Shown: positions 13,711 to 16,515 of the stretch, piece by piece
How positions within the stretch are numbered: position 1 is the stretch's first letter
How the letters are laid out: the number at the start of each line of letters is the position of its first letter
Source of the DNA: Clostridia bacterium
GTDB taxonomy: Bacteria > Bacillota > Clostridia > Christensenellales > Aristaeellaceae
Direction of reading: 5' to 3'
Assembly: GCA_016297535.1 (NCBI GenBank)
Contig: JAEDGL010000040.1
Coordinates: 1-16,515, forward strand
Length of the DNA stretch: 16,515 nt
Notes under the pieces: model-generated
Seen by the model: the letters and a program-made list of their open reading frames with translations, nothing else
The model's database searches: none
What the model was told of the DNA's origin: nothing
Position numbers and translations under genes: made by a program

Positions 13711-15351
13711 TTACCACAGCAGCCGTTCGCCCTTCTGAGCCGTACGGTCTACGGAGGAAGCAAGGTTGTCGGCGTGATCGGCGATGCGCTCCAGGTTGTT
13801 GATCATATCCAGATAGAGCATGCCGTTGCGGGGGGTGCACTTTTTGTTTTTCACACGATCCATGTGATGATCGGCCAGCGCCACGCTCAGGTCGTCCACC
13901 TGGCTTTCCAGCACCTCCACCTCGCTGATGATATCCGGGTCGGAGATCTGCCTGTCCACGATATGAATGCTCTTTTCCAGCATCTGGGTTACGCGGCCGG
14001 CCAGATCCTCGATTTCGTGCTCTGCCTTGGTGGAAAAGCTGATCTTGTCGTTTTTGCGGGTGGAGCCGATTTCCACAATGTTCATGCTGTGGTCGCCGAT
14101 GCGCTCCAGGTCGTTTACCACATGAAACAGCGAGCCCACCAGGTGCGTATCGGAATAGTTGAGCCTGAGCCCCTCGGCCTCAATCAGGTGATGGGTGATC
14201 TGCTCGTTGAGGTAGTCGATAACCTCCTCGCGGTTGGTAAACTCATCCAGCGTCAGGTCCTTGGGGGCAAAATAGTACTGCATGGCAAAATGATAGTTGG
14301 CCATCACCAGCTCGGCCATGCGCTGCACCTCGCGAAACAGCTGCTGCACCGCCACGGGCGGGGTGGAAAAAAGACGTTCGTCAAAATACTTCAGCCGCAT
14401 CGGCTCCAGCTGCGGGTCCTGGCCGCGCACCAGCGCGTAGGCCAGCTTTTCCAGCACGGAGGACAAGGGCAGCAGCACCGCGGTGGTGGTAACGTTAAAG
14501 ATGATGTGGCTTACGGCAATCTGCAGCCGCAGGTTGTCGCCCGCAATGGCACGGATCCAGTCGGCCATGGGCAGCACCAGGGCAAGGATAACAAACATCA
14601 GCGTGCCCAGCACGTTAAACAGCAGGTGCACCACTGCGGCGCGCTTGGCGGTATGGGTGGTGCCTACGCTGGCCATCAGGGCGGTTACGCAGGTACCGAT
14701 GTTCTGGCCAAACAGGATAAACAGCGACGCCTCCAGCGTAATCACGCCGGAGCCGGCCAGCGCCTGCAGGATGCCCACGCTTGCGGAGGAGGACTGCAGC
14801 AGCGCTGTTACGGCCGCGCCCACCAGCACGCCCACAACAGGATTGGTGGCCGTGGCCATCATGGTGCGGAAGGCCTGCCAGTCGCGAAGGGGACGCATGG
14901 CCTCCGTCATGGTATCCATGCCGATAAACAGCACGCCCAGGCCCATGGCAATCTGGCCCAGCATTTTAAAGTTGGACCGGTTGCCCGCCAGCAGGCACAC
15001 TGCGCCCACGGCGGTAAAAATCATTCCAAAATTCAGCTCTATGGAAAGCATCAGCGATGTTACCGTGGTGCCGACGTTGGCGCCCATAATTACGCCGATG
15101 GCGCGGCTAAGCTCCAATAGCCCCGCGTTTACAAAGCCCACCACCATCACCGTGGTGGCGCTGGAAGACTGGATGACGCCCGTTACCAGCGCGCCCACCA
15201 GCACAGCCATCAGCCTGTTTTTGGTAAGCACCTCCAGCAGACGTTTCATCCTGGGGCCCGCGGCCTGCTCCAGGCCGTCGCCCATCTGCTTGATGCCAAA
15301 CAAAAACATGCCCAGTCCCGCCAGAAGAGAGAGAACCGCCGTTGCACTCAT
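13711..15351 (-). CDS. Na+/phosphate cotransporter with C-terminal PhoU-like domain (NptA/YjbB family)
   Basis: 546 residues starting MSATAVLSLLAGLGMFLFG. Two inverted-topology Na/Pi-cotransporter repeats (PF02690) carry the diagnostic QSSSA motifs at 61-65 (VIQSSSATTVMVVG) and 186-190 (LLQSSSASVGI), with partner GANVGTTVT (about 90-98) and GQNIGTCVTA loops. Residues about 350-540 form a helical PhoU-like domain with HVVNDLERIGDHSMNI and MINNLERIADHADNLA, the two metal-binding E/D-rich helices of PhoU. The family imports or exports phosphate with sodium at the cytoplasmic membrane, and the PhoU part likely senses or limits flux. The ATG at 15351 sits 8 nt after AGGAGG; GTG at 15369 and ATG at 15357 are in frame but badly spaced. 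It is monocistronic as far as visible. Confidence 0.94.
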   Translation of the reverse strand: MSATAVLSLLAGLGMFLFGIKQMGDGLEQAAGPRMKRLLEVLTKNRLMAVLVGALVTGVIQSSSATTVMVVGFVNAGLLELSRAIGVIMGANVGTTVTSLMLSIELNFGMIFTAVGAVCLLAGNRSNFKMLGQIAMGLGVLFIGMDTMTEAMRPLRDWQAFRTMMATATNPVVGVLVGAAVTALLQSSSASVGILQALAGSGVITLEASLFILFGQNIGTCVTALMASVGTTHTAKRAAVVHLLFNVLGTLMFVILALVLPMADWIRAIAGDNLRLQIAVSHIIFNVTTTAVLLPLSSVLEKLAYALVRGQDPQLEPMRLKYFDERLFSTPPVAVQQLFREVQRMAELVMANYHFAMQYYFAPKDLTLDEFTNREEVIDYLNEQITHHLIEAEGLRLNYSDTHLVGSLFHVVNDLERIGDHSMNIVEIGSTRKNDKISFSTKAEHEIEDLAGRVTQMLEKSIHIVDRQISDPDIISEVEVLESQVDDLSVALADHHMDRVKNKKCTPRNGMLYLDMINNLERIADHADNLASSVDRTAQKGERLLW

Positions 15352-15414
15352 ACGCATTTCCTCCTGCACGCACCCGCGCGCATACCATACTTACCCATCA
15401 TTTATACATAACAC

Positions 15415-15443
15415 AGCATAGCATAACTGCCCCGGAAAGTAAA
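15415..15443 (-). promoter_or_regulatory. Possible promoter of the Na/Pi cotransporter gene
   Basis: On the minus strand TTTACT (15438-15443) and TATGCT (15415-15420) are separated by 17 nt, each matching four of six consensus bases. A second -10-like TATAAA lies closer to the gene (15401-15406) but has no fitting -35. The region is AT-rich and the gene needs a promoter here, but the choice is tentative. Confidence 0.4.
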
Positions 15444-15467
15444 GCAGGGAAATCCAGGAGGCTGCCG

Positions 15468-15485
15468 TACACTTGCACGAGTGTA
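15468..15485. promoter_or_regulatory. 18-bp inverted repeat between divergent promoters
   Basis: TACACT and AGTGTA flank a 6-nt TGCACG centre. It lies 26 bp upstream of the -35 box of the structured-RNA promoter and behind the cotransporter promoter. It is a reasonable dimer-protein binding site, but I match it to no named regulator. Confidence 0.35.
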
Positions 15486-15495
15486 AATTTTTCGG

Positions 15496-15519
15496 AAAAA
15501 CAAATGAATGCTTGTTTTT
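15496..15519. promoter_or_regulatory. 8-bp inverted repeat overlapping the RNA promoter -35 box
   Basis: AAAAACAA and TTGTTTTT are separated by ATGAATGC (8 nt). The right arm contains the -35 hexamer of the plus-strand promoter. A repressor bound here would block transcription. The arms are AT-rich, so chance cannot be ruled out. Confidence 0.35.
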
Positions 15520-15540
15520 TGCAAAAAGTGGGTCTATAAT
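15512..15540 (+). promoter_or_regulatory. Promoter of the structured RNA and zinc-ribbon gene
   Basis: TTGTTT (15512-15517), a 17-nt spacer, and a perfect -10 TATAAT (15535-15540). The predicted start at about 15547 falls one base before the 5' strand of the closing helix of the downstream RNA, which independently supports both the promoter and the RNA. Confidence 0.82.
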
Positions 15541-15546
15541 GTGTGC

Positions 15547-15758
15547 GATGCATTCGGGTCTGTGGTTGAAAGCCGACGCCAGACGCGGGCAAAGCGGTCC
15601 ACGTAAGCCGGACAAAGCGCCGGTGAGCATGGCGCGTTCTAGAGGTAAGACCGACCGCCGCCACCGGCGGCGAGAGAGGGCGCGTAGGGCGTATGAAACG
15701 ATGAGCAAACCCTCCAGTCGGCGAGTGTGGGGTCAAAGACCAGGTCAGCCGGATGCAT
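15547..15758 (+). ncRNA. Structured RNA of about 210 nt, possibly raiA-type
   Basis: The transcript expected from the promoter at 15512-15540 starts with ATGCATTCGG (15548-15557), which pairs over 10 bp (one G-T) with CCGGATGCAT (15749-15758), enclosing the whole element. Inside are perfect short helices: GTCTG/CAGAC (15558-15562 with 15580-15584), GTCC/GGAC (15597-15600 with 15610-15613), GCGCC/GGCGC (15617-15621 with 15631-15635), CCGAC/GTCGG (15651-15655 with 15717-15721) which itself encloses CGCCGCC/GGCGGCG (15656-15662 with 15666-15672) and GAGGG/CCCTC (15676-15680 with 15710-15714), then GGTC/GACC (15731-15734 with 15738-15741). Unpaired purine-rich stretches such as GTAAG recur. No terminator follows it before the zinc-ribbon ATG 35 nt later, so it may be a long leader or be processed. 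Size, closing helix and Firmicutes context recall the raiA RNA motif; this class call is inference. Confidence 0.72.
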
Positions 15759-15792
15759 AATTGATTCATTTTTGGAACGGAGGATCCCCATC

Positions 15793-16071
15793 ATGTACGA
15801 AGACAAGACGTTGGTTTGCCGCGATTGCGGTGCCGAATTCGTGTTCACCGCCGGTGAGCAGGAGTTCTACGCTGAAAAGGGCTTCCAGAACGAGCCCACC
15901 CGCTGCCGTGAGTGCCGCGCCGCCCGCAAGGCCAACCGCGCTGCCGCTCCCCGCGAGATGTTCGAGACGACCTGTGCCGCCTGCGGCAAGGCCACAACTG
16001 TTCCCTTCATCCCCAAGAGCGATCGTCCCATCTACTGCAGCGAGTGCTTCGCCGCCCATCGCAACGCCTGA
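15793..16071 (+). CDS. Small double zinc-ribbon protein (zf-trcl plus CxxC-x17-CxxC)
   Basis: 92 residues starting MYEDKTLVCRDC. Four CxxC pairs are present: Cys9/Cys12 and Cys38/Cys41 form a first zinc ribbon of the probable-zinc-binding (zf-trcl) type, and Cys61/Cys64 with Cys82/Cys85 form a second whose spacing is exactly CxxC-x17-CxxC. A basic Arg/Lys/Ala-rich linker (42-55) joins them, suggesting nucleic-acid binding. No enzymatic function is known for the family; cytoplasmic. GGAGG lies 9 nt before the chosen ATG; in-frame sequence upstream runs into the structured RNA and is not coding. Codons are strongly biased to C/G-ending favoured forms (CGC, AAG, GAG), hinting at high expression. 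It is followed 20 nt later by a strong terminator. Confidence 0.9.
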   Translation: MYEDKTLVCRDCGAEFVFTAGEQEFYAEKGFQNEPTRCRECRAARKANRAAAPREMFETTCAACGKATTVPFIPKSDRPIYCSECFAAHRNA

Positions 16072-16091
16072 TCAGGGCTGTTGTCCCTGGC

Positions 16092-16123
16092 ACCCGTCCC
16101 GTTTCCTGCGGGACGGGTTTTTT
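16092..16123 (+). terminator. Rho-independent terminator of the zinc-ribbon gene
   Basis: A perfect 10-bp stem ACCCGTCCCG/CGGGACGGGT with a TTTCCTG loop, followed by six T (16118-16123). It lies 20 nt after the zinc-ribbon stop. Confidence 0.93.
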
Positions 16124-16141
16124 GTGCCCTGGGCCAGACAA

Positions 16142-16178
16142 AAGCATCCTCTCTGCGTTTGGCGCAGAGAGGATGCTT
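16142..16178. repeat. Left copy of 37-nt hairpin repeat
   Basis: AAGCATCCTCTCTG and CAGAGAGGATGCTT form a perfect 14-bp stem around CGTTTGGCG. The copy at 16389-16425 differs in one loop base. Read on the minus strand the left copy is followed by TTTTG, so it can act as a terminator for transcription coming from guaB on the right. Confidence 0.9.
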
Positions 16179-16187
16179 CAGAGCGTC

Positions 16188-16372
16188 GAAAAAGCTCGCC
16201 TGCGGCGATCTTTTCCGCCGGGAATGCACCATTTGCCTACTCGCCTACGGCTCGCCGGGCGGCAAATGGTGTAAGGAAAGCCTTGCTGCGCAAGGCTTCC
16301 GAGCCCACCGCACATGTCGCTGGGCTCGGAACAAGAGTCGGAGGGCCGCGGCCCTCCAACACCTCCCAGAGG
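16188..16372. other. Array of tandem hairpins between the two 37-nt repeats
   Basis: This stretch lacks a credible gene and consists almost entirely of inverted repeats: an imperfect stem at 16188-16215; a perfect 11-bp stem CACCATTTGCC/GGCAAATGGTG (16227-16237 with 16261-16271) with a GC-rich insert; GGAAAGCCTTGC/GCAAGGCTTCC (16275-16300, one bulge); CCGAGCCCA/TGGGCTCGG (16299-16307 with 16321-16329); a GGAGGGC/GCCCTCC stem (16340-16357); and CCTC/GAGG (16362-16372). Outer GTCGA (16185-16189) and TCGAC (16378-16382) are also complementary. It may be a mobile intergenic repeat (MITE-like) or a degenerate multi-hairpin RNA. Open frames across it are palindrome artefacts. Confidence 0.75.
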
Positions 16373-16388
16373 GTTTATCGACAACCTG

Positions 16389-16425
16389 AAGCATCCTCTC
16401 TGTGTTTGGCGCAGAGAGGATGCTT
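16389..16425. repeat. Right copy of 37-nt hairpin repeat
   Basis: The same 14-bp stem as the left copy, with loop TGTTTGGCG. On the plus strand it is followed by TTTTGCTTTT, giving a terminator facing right, toward the convergent guaB end. The pair thus forms outward-facing terminators at the two ends of the hairpin array. Confidence 0.9.
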
Positions 16426-16441
16426 TTGCTTTTCCATTTAT

Positions 16442-16515
16442 TTAATCCATTCGGGAGTAATTGGGGCTTTCCTTGGTAATCTGGATATCGTGGGGATGGC
16501 TCTCCTGCAGGCCGG
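16442..16515 (-). CDS. guaB: IMP dehydrogenase GuaB, C-terminal end only
   Basis: Only the last 23 full codons plus stop are inside the window. They read GLQESHPHDIQITKESPNYS followed by RMD and TAA. This is the highly conserved IMP dehydrogenase C-terminus (GLxESHPHDxxITKExPNY), which includes residues near the potassium site and the active-site flap side. GuaB oxidises IMP to XMP with NAD+, the committing step of GMP synthesis. The gene is convergent with the zinc-ribbon gene. The short fragment is nonetheless diagnostic. Confidence 0.9.
   Translation of the reverse strand, partial: GLQESHPHDIQITKESPNYSRMD

Noticed and set aside
13186..15120. 644-codon plus-strand frame opposite the Na/Pi cotransporter and DUF6020-like genes
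   Set aside because: Crosses two genes and their terminator; translation is low-complexity and lacks a ribosome binding site.
15547..15758. RNase P RNA, tmRNA or 6S RNA as identity of the structured RNA
   Set aside because: Too short for RNase P or tmRNA, lacks their conserved cores and a tRNA-like end, and the multi-branched layout does not fit the rod-like 6S RNA.
15473..15760. 95-codon plus-strand open frame across the RNA promoter and structured RNA
   Set aside because: Its start lies upstream of the promoter that drives the region, it has no suitable ribosome binding site, and helix pairing explains the sequence better than coding.
16081..16389. Short overlapping frames on both strands in the hairpin array
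   Set aside because: They run through a terminator and perfect inverted repeats, so codon order is dictated by palindromes; no ribosome binding site or domain.
1..16515. Mobile elements, CRISPR arrays, tRNA or rRNA genes
   Set aside because: No transposase or integrase motif, no regular direct-repeat array, and no tRNA or rRNA signature was found on either strand.

Overview
The window looks like chromosomal DNA of a GC-rich, anaerobic, spore-forming member of the Clostridia (an Oscillospirales- or Christensenellales-like gut Firmicute is my best guess). The grounds are strong AGGAGG-type ribosome binding sites before nearly every gene, a BofC-like/DUF421/DUF4363 trio, a secreted SH3/peptidoglycan-binding protein of clostridial type, RecD2, a PhoU-fused Na/Pi cotransporter, and dense gene packing. 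No phage, insertion sequence, CRISPR array or tRNA was seen.

Layout. (1) 1-3821, minus strand: a pectin/uronate utilisation operon read from a near-consensus promoter at 3793-3821. Gene order in transcription is an RpiB-family isomerase, a 104-residue orphan, a cytoplasmic GH28 glycosidase, a TIM-barrel sugar isomerase/epimerase and kduI, which is cut by the left edge. GH28 would release (unsaturated) galacturonate from imported oligomers, and KduI, perhaps with the RpiB-like protein, would isomerise the ring-opened product toward KDG. (2) 3881-5533, plus strand: a tight three-gene operon for a BofC-like protein, a DUF421 membrane protein and a DUF4363 protein, probably linked to sporulation or the cell envelope. 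It ends in a strong terminator shared with the convergent gene. (3) 5627-8164, minus: a large secreted cell-wall protein with duplicated modules and an unclassified C-terminal domain, transcribed from its own sigma-A promoter at 8246-8274.

(4) 8342-13640, minus: a DUF6020-type membrane protein, an O-antigen-ligase-like protein (8-nt overlap) and recD2. (5) 13711-15351, minus: a Na/Pi cotransporter with a PhoU-like tail. (6) 15352-15792: a divergent intergenic region. It carries a plus-strand promoter whose predicted start coincides with the 5' strand of a 10-bp closing helix, followed by about 210 nt with several nested helices. I interpret this as a structured non-coding RNA, possibly of the raiA type. 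It lies directly before a small double zinc-ribbon gene (15793-16071) that has a clear terminator.

(7) 16124-16441: a gene-free array of about seven hairpins bounded by two near-identical 37-nt hairpins, each of which has a T-run on its outward-facing side. (8) 16442-16515, minus: the last 23 full codons of guaB (IMP dehydrogenase).

The most interesting items are the structured RNA with its palindrome-rich promoter, the hairpin array before guaB, and the C-terminal domain of the secreted SH3 protein.
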